A DNA stretch of 64,000 bases from Streptomyces griseocarneus (GTDB lineage Bacteria > Actinomycetota > Actinomycetes > Streptomycetales > Streptomycetaceae), in NCBI GenBank assembly GCA_003674045.1, contig PENC01000004.1, positions 62,001 to 126,000 on the forward strand, written 5' to 3'. The translations under genes and the position numbers were made by a program. This document shows, piece by piece, positions 36,128 through 43,146 of this stretch (position 1 is the stretch's first letter; the number at the start of each line of letters is the position of its first letter). The notes beneath the pieces were generated by a model. The model saw only the letters and a program-made list of their open reading frames with translations. It searched no databases and was not told where the DNA came from.

Positions 36128-36697
36128 GCAGCGATGCGCCCCAGCGAGATCGCGGCGCTGAAGGACTCCGATTGCGCCTTACCCCCCGAGGAACAAGCCG
36201 ACGCTTGGGGAGAGCTCCTCCTCGAAGAGAGCCGCCCGGAGGTCGGAGCGGGGTGGACGGACGATGGGAAGTCCTACGAGAAGCGCGGGCTGAAACGACG
36301 CTCCCGCCGCTCCGTCCGCCCCGTGCCGATTCCGCCCGTCCTCGTCGGGATGCTTCGCGAGCACATGAAGAGGTTCGGCGTGGCACCTGACGGGCGTCTC
36401 TTCCGCGCTGCTCGCGGGGGACGCGTCCGGTCCACGGAGTACTGCACCCTCTGGGAAGTCGCACGCGAGACGGCCCTGACCGCCCAAGAGGGGAAGACTC
36501 CCCTCGCCGCGGTCCCCTACTCGCTACGGCATGCAGGCATCTCGTTGTGGATCAAAGCCGGCGTCGACCCTGCCGAAGTGGCGCGTCGTGCCGGTCACAG
36601 TCTGTCAGTCCTCTACCGGTTCTACGCCAAGATTCTGCGGGGCGTGCAGACGCGGGCCAACGAGCTCATCGACCAGGCTCTCAACGACGACGTGTGA
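36128..36697 (+). pseudogene. Tyrosine integrase, C-terminal fragment
   Basis: About 189 codons align with the C-terminal part of the intact integrase at 50155-51570: MRPSEIAAL matches TRPSEAAAL, and SRPEVGAGWTDDGKSYEKRG, RVRSTEYCTLWEVARE, GISLWIKAGVDPAEVARRAG and FYAKILRG all have close counterparts. Both catalytic Arg regions and the Tyr are present, but the N-terminal 260 residues are missing, so integration activity is lost. It lies directly upstream of the element 1 right arm site and attachment core. Confidence 0.88.
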
Positions 36698-36705
36698 CAC
36701 CGGTA

Positions 36706-36725
36706 CTGGCCCGTGTATGGCCCGC
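36706..36725 (+). other. Putative integrase arm-type site, element 1 right
   Basis: It starts 9 bp after the integrase-fragment stop and matches 28923-28942 at 18 of 20 bases (CTGGCCCG, two variable bases, TATGGCCCGC). Confidence 0.5.
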
Positions 36726-36779
36726 ACGCGCTGGTCAGAGGTGGCATACCGGCGGGCCGGCCTGAGACAAGGTGAACGC

Positions 36780-36814
36780 GGAAGGGGTGCCTCTCAGAGC
36801 GAGGCACCCCTTCC
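36780..36814 (-). terminator. Terminator of tRNA-Ser(UGA)
   Basis: A perfect 14-bp stem (GGAAGGGGTGCCTC and its complement) with a seven-base loop, 25 bp beyond the tRNA 3' end on the minus strand. Confidence 0.8.
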
Positions 36815-36838
36815 GACCAGCACCTGTGCCGGCCTCGG

Positions 36839-36925
36839 CGGAGAGTGTGGGATTTGAACCCACGGTGACATCGCTGCCACGACGGTTTTCAAGACCGTTC
36901 CCTTAGGCCGCTCGGGCAACTCTCC
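36839..36925 (-). tRNA. tRNA-Ser (UGA), intact copy inside the island
   Basis: An 87-nt class II tRNA: acceptor GGAGAGT/ACTCTCC with discriminator G, anticodon stem ACGGT/ACCGT with loop CTTGAAA (anticodon TGA), a long variable arm, and T-arm GGTTCAAATCC. Its 3' half continues into sequence also found at the left scar (28790) and its 5' half into sequence also found at the right scar (51764). The working gene is therefore apparently rebuilt from halves supplied by the two adjacent elements. It is the only intact UGA serine tRNA in the window. Confidence 0.95.
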
Positions 36926-36969
36926 CCGCTCCGCCCACCTGCGGCGGAGCGGGTACAGCCTACCGGGTG
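36882..36969 (-). repeat. Internal attachment site (tRNA 5' half plus upstream DNA)
   Basis: These 88 bp match 51764-51851 with three mismatches and no gaps. They contain the anticodon loop, D-arm, acceptor 5' strand and 44 bp of tRNA upstream sequence (including TGCGGCGGAGCGGGTACAGC), so element 2 brought its own tRNA promoter region. Confidence 0.88.
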
Positions 36970-36989
36970 AGCTGTTTGGCCACAGCTCC

Positions 36990-37011
36990 CTGGCCAGAGG
37001 TTGGCCACAGG
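36990..37011 (+). other. Putative integrase arm-type sites, element 2 left
   Basis: Two adjacent 11-mers, CTGGCCAGAGG and TTGGCCACAGG, with a third TTGGCCACAG at 36976-36985. The pair is mirrored at 51592-51613 (CTGGCCACAGG, TTGGCCACGCG). Confidence 0.6.
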
Positions 37012-37075
37012 CATCCGATCACCACTCCCGTCAGACCACGAACCACGCCCGCCGCCTCCCAGCACCCACGCTAGT

Positions 37076-37117
37076 TGCAATATGTGTAACTGGATGCAAT
37101 TCTTGTAACTAGTTACA
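37076..37117 (+). promoter_or_regulatory. Tandem operator before the membrane/regulator pair
   Basis: Two 16-bp units, TGCAAT-3 bases-TGTAACT, lie at 37076-37091 and 37095-37110 (period 19 bp). The second continues into a perfect palindrome TGTAACTAGTTACA (37104-37117). It sits about 25 bp upstream of the gene at 37142. Autoregulation by the winged-helix protein at 37556 is the simplest reading. Confidence 0.65.
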
Positions 37118-37141
37118 GGCGATCAAGGGGAGCGGGCGCTC

Positions 37142-37555
37142 ATGGAGCGAGAACCGAACTCGGTAGAGCAGCTGCGAACCATCGAGGGGGCGCCCGCACT
37201 CAACCGTCCCGCCGCCACGGGGGAGCGAGCCCTGGGGCTCGCGTCCGCTGTAGCGCTTTTCACGGGGCTCGCTCTGGCAGGTATGAAATCCACTCCCCCG
37301 GTGCTTGGCGTCGTCGTGCTGGTGGCGGCGCTGGCACTGGTGCTGGGGTGGCGGTCCTTCCATCTGGGGGCTCCGCGGCGCAGGCCGCACACCAAGATGG
37401 AGAACAGGGTCGCGTTCGGCGCGACAGTGATGATCGCCCTTCCGGGCTCCCGCATCCTGTGGGACAACCCGACTTCACTCGAGGGTGCCCTGGTGGGGGC
37501 GGCGGTGCCGACTGTCGTTCTGGCGGTGTACCTGGTTCTGCGGTGGAGTCGCTAG
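37142..37555 (+). CDS. Four-helix membrane protein
   Basis: This 137-residue protein has predicted helices at about 31-48, 52-72, 87-103 and 115-133 (ASAVALFTGLALAGM; PVLGVVVLVAALALVLGW; VGAAVPTVVLAVYLVLRW). It is immediately followed, with no gap, by a winged-helix regulator, so the pair is one operon controlled by the tandem operator upstream. The function is unknown; pairs of this kind are found widely in actinobacteria. Confidence 0.75.
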   Translation: MEREPNSVEQLRTIEGAPALNRPAATGERALGLASAVALFTGLALAGMKSTPPVLGVVVLVAALALVLGWRSFHLGAPRRRPHTKMENRVAFGATVMIALPGSRILWDNPTSLEGALVGAAVPTVVLAVYLVLRWSR

Positions 37556-37861
37556 ATGGCCGACGAGCAGCCACGCACCCGCCTGCTGACGGTGATGCAC
37601 TCCCCGACTCGGCTGGCAATCCTCGGCGTGTTGCGACACGTCCAGCAGATCAACTTCGCTGATGTCCAAGAGGCATTGGAGCTCACAACCGCTGAGTTGT
37701 CGCGGCAGCTGGGCATCCTGGAGAAGGAAGGCCTGATCGAGATCGCGAAGTTCCGTGAACGACGTCGAGCCGTGACGCGGGTCCGACTGTCCGAAGATGG
37801 ACGGAAGCGCTTCGAGGACTACCTGGAGCAGTTGCGCAAGGTGTTGGGCGAGCACGCCTGA
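37556..37861 (+). CDS. Winged-helix transcriptional regulator (HTH_34/MarR-like)
   Basis: This 101-residue protein consists of a single winged helix-turn-helix: MHSPTRLAILGVLRHVQQIN, FADVQEALELTTAELSRQLG, ILEKEGLIEIAKFRERRRAV, then VRLSEDGRKRFEDYLEQL. The ATG follows the stop of the membrane-protein gene directly (TAGATG). It probably represses the pair through the TGTAACT repeats at 37076. Confidence 0.87.
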   Translation: MADEQPRTRLLTVMHSPTRLAILGVLRHVQQINFADVQEALELTTAELSRQLGILEKEGLIEIAKFRERRRAVTRVRLSEDGRKRFEDYLEQLRKVLGEHA

Positions 37862-37872
37862 GCGTGCGGACA

Positions 37873-37904
37873 AGCGGGCGGAACCCAGCCGGGATCCGCC
37901 CGCT
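37873..37904. terminator. Bidirectional terminator
   Basis: Arms AGCGGGCGGA and TCCGCCCGCT surround a 12-base loop, followed on the plus strand by CTCTATTTC. It lies between the convergent regulator gene and the secreted-protein gene at 37919. Confidence 0.75.
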
Positions 37905-37918
37905 CTCTATTTCATGCG

Positions 37919-38488
37919 TCAGGCCGCGGCGCGCACGTCCGAGGGGACGTCGGAGGCCCACGGCGTGGCACACCAAATGGCGGAGGCGCCAAGGGTGGCC
38001 GCCATGCCGACGACACCGCCCTTTACGGCGACCTTGATGCCGCGCTTGGCCGCCTCCTTGGTCAGCAGGCGGGCCGCGTCCGACCACTTCTTGTTCTTGA
38101 GCTTGTCGACGATCGTCTGCGAGACGCCGGTGAGGCCACCGAGGCCGACCGCGCCGAGCAGGCAGGACACGTAGCTGCGCTGAACGCCCTCAGGCAGCTC
38201 GCTCACCTTGGCGAACTCCTGCTTCAGAGCGTCAGCGAACTCCGCGCCGAACTCGGCACGAGTCTTCTCGTAGTCGAACTTACCGTTCGAGTCGAAGATT
38301 TCGCCCTCGGCGATTGCCTGGAGGTAGCGGGCGAGTTCTTCGATCTGCTGCTCGGTGACGCCATCCGCAGCGACGACGGCCGGACGGTGGTCCTGGGCGT
38401 CGGCGTGGGCGGCGCCAATGCCGGTGACGCCGACAGCGGCGGCACAAACAGCGGCGATCACGGTCGTCCGAAGACGCATACGCTTCAC
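37919..38488 (-). CDS. Secreted protein with hydrophobic C-terminal half
   Basis: A 189-residue protein with a signal peptide (RTTVIAAVCAAAVGVTGIGA, cleavage near AHA-DA). A charged helical part follows (YEKTRAEFGAEFADALKQEF), then a Gly/Ala-rich hydrophobic half (LLGAVGLGGLTGVSQTIVDK; GIKVAVKGGVVGMAATLGAS) with two cysteines. AAAGGG before the GTG at 38488 decides the start. The amphipathic then hydrophobic layout recalls pore-forming bacteriocin-like proteins, but I recognise no family and no immunity gene is obvious. Confidence 0.72.
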   Translation of the reverse strand: MKRMRLRTTVIAAVCAAAVGVTGIGAAHADAQDHRPAVVAADGVTEQQIEELARYLQAIAEGEIFDSNGKFDYEKTRAEFGAEFADALKQEFAKVSELPEGVQRSYVSCLLGAVGLGGLTGVSQTIVDKLKNKKWSDAARLLTKEAAKRGIKVAVKGGVVGMAATLGASAIWCATPWASDVPSDVRAAA

Positions 38489-38769
38489 GTAGAATTCCCT
38501 TTGCGTGATAAGCGCGCAGGGCGAAGCCCGGCGATGCCATGGCCTGCGAAACCGTTCGGCTTCGCCAGGCTTCCCCCCGCGCATCGTTCGTCGCTCCGAC
38601 CGACTGGTCTAGGCCAATCTGGTGGAGCGTGACGACCATATCCCCCTCATCGAGCTTTGTTCAAATCTAGGCAAAGTGACCTGGCTCACGCACTGGTCGG
38701 CAGTGGATGGGCACTCCTTCGCCCCGCCTACCGCCTCAACCGGGAGTCGCATCAGGAGCAGTCCGGAGC

Positions 38770-39615
38770 TCAGCCGCCGTCGGCACTGCGACGGCTCCGG
38801 GCCGTGACGCATCGGAGCCACTGTCCGAGTGCGTCAACTGCGGCTTGGTTACGAGTGGCGTGGACGCGTAGGGCGGAGCTCCACCCAGCCCCTGCGGCCC
38901 AGCCGTGCCAGCCGTTGCGGCGGCCGGCTTTGTAGCTGGGCTCGATGTGGCCGATCACGACGCCGTCTCCGGTGACCACGTTGTAGCTGTAGGTTTCGCG
39001 GTCACTGCTGACGACGCGCGCGTCGGCGATGAACTCACGCGCCTTCTTCTGCGACATGCGCTTGGGCCAGGCCGGTTCGTTACGTGACGAGTTGGGGGCG
39101 GCGAGCTTGCGGCTGGACGCCGTGGTGGCTGAAGGGAGGTCGGCCGGTGGCTTCGGTGCGTCCGGCTGGACGGGGGTCTCGTCGACGGTCGGGGCTTTGC
39201 GGGGTGGTTCGTTACGTGACGGTTCTGCGCCGGCGAGGACGGCGTTCGCGATCGTGTCGGCCAGGCGCCGGATCGCGGCGGCGATCTCCTCGGCAGCCGT
39301 TCCGGGGGCGACGTGGGTGGGTTCGGAGGACCGGCCCCAGCCGGTTCCTGCGCCGCGGGCGGCGTCGTCTACCAGGTCGGCCAATTCGGCTCCTAGCGCC
39401 TGGATTCGCCTGGCCGGAGTGCCCTCAGGGGCGAGCTTCCGCTCAACCTGTGGTGCGGTCTGGTGGGATGGCGGGCCAGCTGCGTCCCGGAGTGCCTGGA
39501 CTTCTGCGGAGCGTCGTTTCCGGTAAGCGGCCTGACGGCACGCGTCGGAACACGTCCGCCGGGCCCGTGCGCGGCCTTGGATCATCTCGGTGCCGCAGAT
39601 CTCGCATATCGCCAT
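38770..39615 (-). CDS. Zinc-finger element protein
   Basis: This 281-residue protein has an N-terminal zinc finger (CEICGTEMIQGRARARRTCS, then DACRQAAYRKRR), a helical segment (about 70-130), a Pro-rich linker containing SRNEPP and SRNEPA, and a C-terminal beta-rich domain (YSYNVVTGDGVVIGHIEPSY; NGWHGWAAG). The gene contains two copies of a 15-bp motif that also forms an inverted repeat just upstream of its start, so self-binding is conceivable. The function is unknown. Confidence 0.78.
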   Translation of the reverse strand: MAICEICGTEMIQGRARARRTCSDACRQAAYRKRRSAEVQALRDAAGPPSHQTAPQVERKLAPEGTPARRIQALGAELADLVDDAARGAGTGWGRSSEPTHVAPGTAAEEIAAAIRRLADTIANAVLAGAEPSRNEPPRKAPTVDETPVQPDAPKPPADLPSATTASSRKLAAPNSSRNEPAWPKRMSQKKAREFIADARVVSSDRETYSYNVVTGDGVVIGHIEPSYKAGRRNGWHGWAAGAGWSSALRVHATRNQAAVDALGQWLRCVTARSRRSADGG

Positions 39616-39619
39616 GCCT

Positions 39620-39698
39620 GCCTCCGGTTCGTAACGTGACGATCCCGGGTCGAGGCTACTCGCCCCGACTTGGGATTGTCACGTAACGAACCGGAGGC
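39620..39698. repeat. Long inverted repeat upstream of the zinc-finger gene
   Basis: Arms at 39620-39646 and 39672-39698 pair over 27 bp with two mismatches. Each contains the 15-mer GTCACGTAACGAACC (the left arm with one change). Further copies lie inside the downstream gene at 39074-39088 and 39206-39220. It could be an operator, or part of a replication or partition site. Confidence 0.7.
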
Positions 39699-40020
39699 TG
39701 CTGAGAGGGCGACGGAGGTGAACTGCGTACGCCGCCACCCCTGTGGAGCGGTGAAAGCGCGTAAGGCAACGCCCTGGTAGGGCTCTTACGGTTGCGTTCG
39801 GCGGGATTTGGTCGCCTGGCCGACCGCTTCCGGCTGGCACAGAGGGCATCTGTAGGTACAGCCCTGGCGAGGTCAGTGTTCGTTCGAGGGTCGACGGAGA
39901 GGCCATCGGATGAGCTGTACGGCGGCGGAAGCCGGAACTCACCGCCCTTCCTGTTCGTCCGCGTCAGTAGAACAGCGTCTGCGTCAATGGTCGGCAGGCG
40001 CCGACGAAGGGTGGTCACCC
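39699..40020. other. Intergenic region with a duplicated 40-bp leader
   Basis: No supported gene is present. Bases 39876-39915 (GTGTTCGTTCGAGGGTCGAC, then GGAGAGG and an ATG) recur at 40272-40311 with one mismatch, where they form the ribosome site and first codons of the FkbM gene. The upstream copy also opens a frame (starting MSCTAAEAG) resembling the FkbM start, but it is not supported further. Confidence 0.55.
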
Positions 40021-40242
40021 ATGAGCGCGGATTCCAGGAGCCAGCCGGAGCCATGGGACGACGTGGTCCTCGACGAATCCTTCGTGCGCGACGCGGAGGT
40101 CTCCGAGCCTTCCGCGCGGTCCCGAATGCTGGCCGCGCGATGGCGGCGCGAAGCGCCTGAGCCCCAGCCGTGGCGCGCGGACAGGTCGCCGGCGGGCTGG
40201 TTCTGGAGCAAGGCCCGCAAGCGGCGTTGGCGTCGTTCCTGA
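40021..40242 (+). CDS. Small hypothetical element protein
   Basis: A 73-residue protein (SQPEPWDDVVLDESFVRDAE; ARSRMLAARWRREAPEPQPW; GWFWSKARKRRWRRS). The acidic N-terminal half and very basic Trp-rich C-terminus are distinctive, and I recall similar small proteins from Streptomyces integrative elements, though not a function. The ATG at 40021 begins the conserved-looking part; the ORF runs 111 bp further upstream. Confidence 0.6.
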   Translation: MSADSRSQPEPWDDVVLDESFVRDAEVSEPSARSRMLAARWRREAPEPQPWRADRSPAGWFWSKARKRRWRRS

Positions 40243-40305
40243 CCAGAACAGCCTCCTGGGAGGTCGGCCATGTGTTCGTTCGAGGGTCGACGGAGAGGTC
40301 ATCGG

Positions 40306-41226
40306 ATGAGCCACGAAGCGGCGGAGGTCCTTGTCTCATTCGGACGTCGGTATGTACGTGACGGCCCCGGGTCGGTGGGGAAGTTGGCGCTGGCAGGGCG
40401 GTTGAATGCTCGGCTACGAGATCGCCCTCGGCGGCGCGTCGTCCGAACTTGGAATGGCGACTGGTTCGCGGTCGACACGACCGACTTGATACAGCGGTAC
40501 CTCTACCTGTTCGGGGTCTGGGAACCGCACATGACGCACTGGCTCCGGAGGCGATTACGGCCCGGGGACACCTTCGTCGACGTCGGCGCCAACGTGGGGT
40601 ACTTCAGCCTCCTCGCCTCTCGACTGGTCGGTGACCAGGGGCGCGTGGTCGCGGTCGAGGCATCGCCGGCCGTTCACGAGAACCTTCTCCGTCAGGCCCG
40701 GCTCAACGACTGCCGCAACCTCCGTACGGTCAACGCCGCAGTGGCCGACGAACAAGGAACGCTGTCGATCGCCCTCGCCAGCAATCACAACCTCGGGGCC
40801 GCCAGCATCGTGCCCTACGACGGGCCGACGACGGCCACATTCGAGATCGAGGCCCGGCCGCTCCCCGAACTCCTCACCTCCGAGGAGATCGCCAAAGCCC
40901 GAGTGATCAAGGTCGATGTGGAGGGCGCCGAGGGCGCCGTCGTGCGGGGCATGCTTCCGCTGCTCGACAGGCTCCGCCCCGACGCCGAGATCACCGTCGA
41001 AGTGACGCCCGAGCGCATGGCGAAACTCGGCGACTCAGCTGAGGAACTGCTCGATGCCATGCGCAGGCGTGGCTTCCACGTCTACCGGATCGCCAACGAC
41101 TACGCCCCCGAGAGTTACCTGGCGGCGATGCGCAGGGCCCCCGTCGTCCCTGTGCGATGGCGGGGGCCCGTCACGGTCGAGAGCGATCTGATCTTCTCCT
41201 GGATCGATGCCGAGACTCTTCCCTGA
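40306..41226 (+). CDS. FkbM-family SAM-dependent methyltransferase
   Basis: A 306-residue protein. The Rossmann motif is PGDTFVDVGANVGYFSLLAS (about residues 84-103), followed by GRVVAVEASPAVHENLLRQA, and VIKVDVEGAEGAVVRGMLPL carrying the conserved D-E pair. The FkbM family O-methylates sugars and polyketides. A rare TTA codon (LRRRLRPGD region) suggests bldA control. GGAGAGG lies 7 bp before the ATG. A homologous fragment is at 35905. Its target may be the product of the nearby GT2 enzyme. Confidence 0.9.
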   Translation: MSHEAAEVLVSFGRRYVRDGPGSVGKLALAGRLNARLRDRPRRRVVRTWNGDWFAVDTTDLIQRYLYLFGVWEPHMTHWLRRRLRPGDTFVDVGANVGYFSLLASRLVGDQGRVVAVEASPAVHENLLRQARLNDCRNLRTVNAAVADEQGTLSIALASNHNLGAASIVPYDGPTTATFEIEARPLPELLTSEEIAKARVIKVDVEGAEGAVVRGMLPLLDRLRPDAEITVEVTPERMAKLGDSAEELLDAMRRRGFHVYRIANDYAPESYLAAMRRAPVVPVRWRGPVTVESDLIFSWIDAETLP

Positions 41227-41232
41227 ACGCGC

Positions 41233-41261
41233 AAGGCCCGGCTCTGACAGAGCCGGGCCTT
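41233..41261. terminator. Bidirectional terminator
   Basis: A perfect 12-bp stem (AAGGCCCGGCTC and its complement) with a five-base loop, lying between the convergent FkbM and GntR genes. Confidence 0.85.
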
Positions 41262-41292
41262 GATCAGGTGGTGCGCCTACCTCATGCGAGGC

Positions 41293-42366
41293 TCACGGGC
41301 GAAGGTAGTTCGCCGGTACGGGCATGAGGCTTTGGGGTGACGACGGTTCGTCGCTGCCGCCGTCGCTGGCCAGGCCGAGAGGCGGGTTGGGCAGCCGGAG
41401 CCCTCGGGAGTGGGCAATGCGCGTGATGCCGCGGAGCGCCTTGGTGGCTTCCCGGAGGGCAAAGCGAAGGTCGGTCTTGTCGGCCTTTTCGTCGTCGAGC
41501 ACAGCTTGAGCGATCCGCATCACGGATTCCGCGTCCTTCATCTGCACGGCTTCGACGTGGTCGGCGACCTGCGAGACGTGGCCCCCGGGGTCTGTGCTCA
41601 CGAAGGCGGGGTTGCCGCTCTCGGACTCCCATGGGAGCAGCCGCATGGGAGCACCGGCCCTGGTCGTGTAGACGGCCTCGGTGCGGTCGCCGCGGAGGAC
41701 CAGGATGGCGCCCTCGACCACGTTGCCGCGTGCGTCGTAGCTGGTGCGCTGCAACTCGATGACGGGGGTTGTACCCGTGATGCGCAGGTCCTCGGCTTCC
41801 TGCGCGGTCGGAGGCCGTGTGATGAGGCGTTCGACGGTGGACGCCACGTGTACTCCGGCCTGGGCCAGCGCATTCCTGACGGCGTGCCCCCAAGGAGAAC
41901 GGCCGTTCAGCTTCGCAGGGAGCAGTGCCACGCTGTCCGGGACGTAGACGCGCGCCGATGTCCGGGGCCAGTCGCCCTCGAAGCCGAGGAAGAGGTACTC
42001 GCGGACCAAGGCGCCCTCCGGCACATCCAGGAATTCCGCCAGCTCATAGTTGGCCGCGGTCACCTTGGAGGCCACACCCACTTCCACCGCCTCGACAAGG
42101 CCGTCATCCGGTTCGGGCGTGATGTGCTTGCCGCCGACGTACGTCATGCGCGCGTCGGTGCGCCGGACGAAGTTGCCGCGCCCGTGCTGCTTCTCGACCA
42201 GCCCTTCGGCTTGGAGCGCGTCGAGCGCGAGCCGCAGAGTTGGCCTGCTGACCATGTAGTGGGCGGCGAGCGCCTTCTCGGACGGCAGCTTCGTGTCCGC
42301 TTCCAGTTCTCCGCGTTCGATGCGGAACCGAAGAACGTCGGTGAGGCGCTGGTGTGGGGCGGACAT
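41293..42366 (-). CDS. GntR-family regulator with UTRA domain (long C-terminus)
   Basis: This 357-residue protein has a GntR helix-turn-helix (TKLPSEKALAAHYMVSRPTL, RLALDALQAEGLVEKQHGRG) and UTRA effector domain (about 90-240; PVIELQRTSYDARGNVVEGA). About 100 additional residues follow (HVSQVADHVEAVQMKDAESV) that are absent from most relatives. The ATG at 42366 has AAAGGA upstream. It is last in a three-gene minus-strand run with the genes at 42429 and 42735. KorSA-type GntR proteins control transfer in pSAM2-like elements. Confidence 0.88.
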   Translation of the reverse strand: MSAPHQRLTDVLRFRIERGELEADTKLPSEKALAAHYMVSRPTLRLALDALQAEGLVEKQHGRGNFVRRTDARMTYVGGKHITPEPDDGLVEAVEVGVASKVTAANYELAEFLDVPEGALVREYLFLGFEGDWPRTSARVYVPDSVALLPAKLNGRSPWGHAVRNALAQAGVHVASTVERLITRPPTAQEAEDLRITGTTPVIELQRTSYDARGNVVEGAILVLRGDRTEAVYTTRAGAPMRLLPWESESGNPAFVSTDPGGHVSQVADHVEAVQMKDAESVMRIAQAVLDDEKADKTDLRFALREATKALRGITRIAHSRGLRLPNPPLGLASDGGSDEPSSPQSLMPVPANYLRP

Positions 42367-42428
42367 GCCGTTCACCATCCTTTGGCGAGTTACTCGGGGA
42401 GTCGTGGACCTGGTGGTGGGCCTGGGCA

Positions 42429-42728
42429 TCAGTGCGCCACCACCCCGGGGAAGCTCGGACAGACCAGCAGCACTCGGCGGCGGGGCCGTGCCCACAGGAG
42501 AGCGCGCTCCGCCGCGCTGAGCATGAACGGGCGGACGAGGATCGGGTCCGTGGTGGGGCGGACCTCTTCCCAGTGCGGGGGCTCCGGGGCGGGCGACACG
42601 GACTCCGTCCGCGACGGTTCCGGGACGGCGGTCGGCTGCTCCGCCGACCTGCGCAGTCGATGACGTCCGGGTGGGGTAGAGAGCTGCCTCCTAGCCCAGG
42701 CGGCGGCTCGGCGGATAGTGTCGGTCAT
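42429..42728 (-). CDS. Small Arg/Pro-rich element protein
   Basis: This 99-residue protein (IRRAAAWARRQLSTPPGRHR; VRPFMLSAAERALLWARPRR; RVLLVCPSFPGVVAH) has an N-terminal amphipathic basic helix. It has no known domain. It begins 6 bp after the stop of the gene at 42735, so the two are co-transcribed. Compact genes like this are typical of these elements. Confidence 0.65.
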   Translation of the reverse strand: MTDTIRRAAAWARRQLSTPPGRHRLRRSAEQPTAVPEPSRTESVSPAPEPPHWEEVRPTTDPILVRPFMLSAAERALLWARPRRRVLLVCPSFPGVVAH

Positions 42729-42734
42729 TGCTGA

Positions 42735-43025
42735 TCAGCTCCTCGTAGCTGGCGGCCGCGCCCCCGGACAGCGGAGATCTGTTGCGGGGGTTTGCTTTGC
42801 GAACGCGGCCCAAGCGGTACGACCGTGCTTGCCGCTGTATGCGGCTCCCCACCAGTCGGCCGTGGTGAGCGTCGCTAAGACCTCGTGCCACGACTCGGCG
42901 GGGACGTGATCCGGCACCTCCATCTCGATGTGTGTGCAGGTGGGCCCATCGGTCACTTCGAAGGCGAAGCCCAGGGCGCCGAGGCGCTTGGAGAGGGCGT
43001 CGACCCGGGCTTCCGGCGAGAGCAC
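42735..43025 (-). CDS. Small hypothetical protein
   Basis: This 96-residue protein (ALSKRLGALGFAFEVTDGPT; IEMEVPDHVPAESWHEVLAT; LTTADWWGAAYSGKHGRTAW) has an alpha/beta composition and no recognised domain. It is the first gene of the minus-strand run ending at 41293. It is divergent from the GntR gene at 43147, sharing the CTAG-rich operator region. Confidence 0.68.
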   Translation of the reverse strand: MLSPEARVDALSKRLGALGFAFEVTDGPTCTHIEMEVPDHVPAESWHEVLATLTTADWWGAAYSGKHGRTAWAAFAKQTPATDLRCPGARPPATRS

Positions 43026-43070
43026 AACGCGTTCCTCCGTCGCCGAGCGATCGATGAGTGCGTGCGGTTA

Positions 43071-43140
43071 GACGCCTAGATCCAAAGCTGGGCGCCTAGA
43101 TGTAGTCTAGGCGCCCAGACTAGAGCTGGGGGCCTAGATT
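43071..43140. promoter_or_regulatory. CTAG-rich GntR operator region
   Basis: A perfect palindrome with arms TGGGCGCCTAGA and TCTAGGCGCCCA and a five-base spacer lies at 43089-43117. Extra half-sites (GCCTAGAT) flank it at about 43074-43081 and 43132-43139. Five CTAG tetramers fall in 70 bp, although CTAG is rare in this kind of DNA. The GntR start codon lies 7 bp after the last site, so binding should block transcription. Confidence 0.78.
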
Positions 43141-43146
43141 TTCCAT

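Larger units (their letters stand above)
28855..36897. mobile_element. Element 1: decayed tRNA-Ser-integrated AICE-like element
   Basis: An 8.04-kb segment lies between two copies of the tRNA-Ser core (28839-28854 and 36882-36897). Matching 20-bp arm-type sites lie near both ends (28923-28942 and 36706-36725), the second directly after an integrase C-terminal fragment. Contents: a broken regulator fragment, an IS5-family copy, HMG-CoA reductase, a secreted protein, an MHS transporter, a VOC protein, an IS630 copy, and a fused FkbM/integrase scar. Transfer genes are gone. I infer it is an immobile remnant. Confidence 0.8.
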
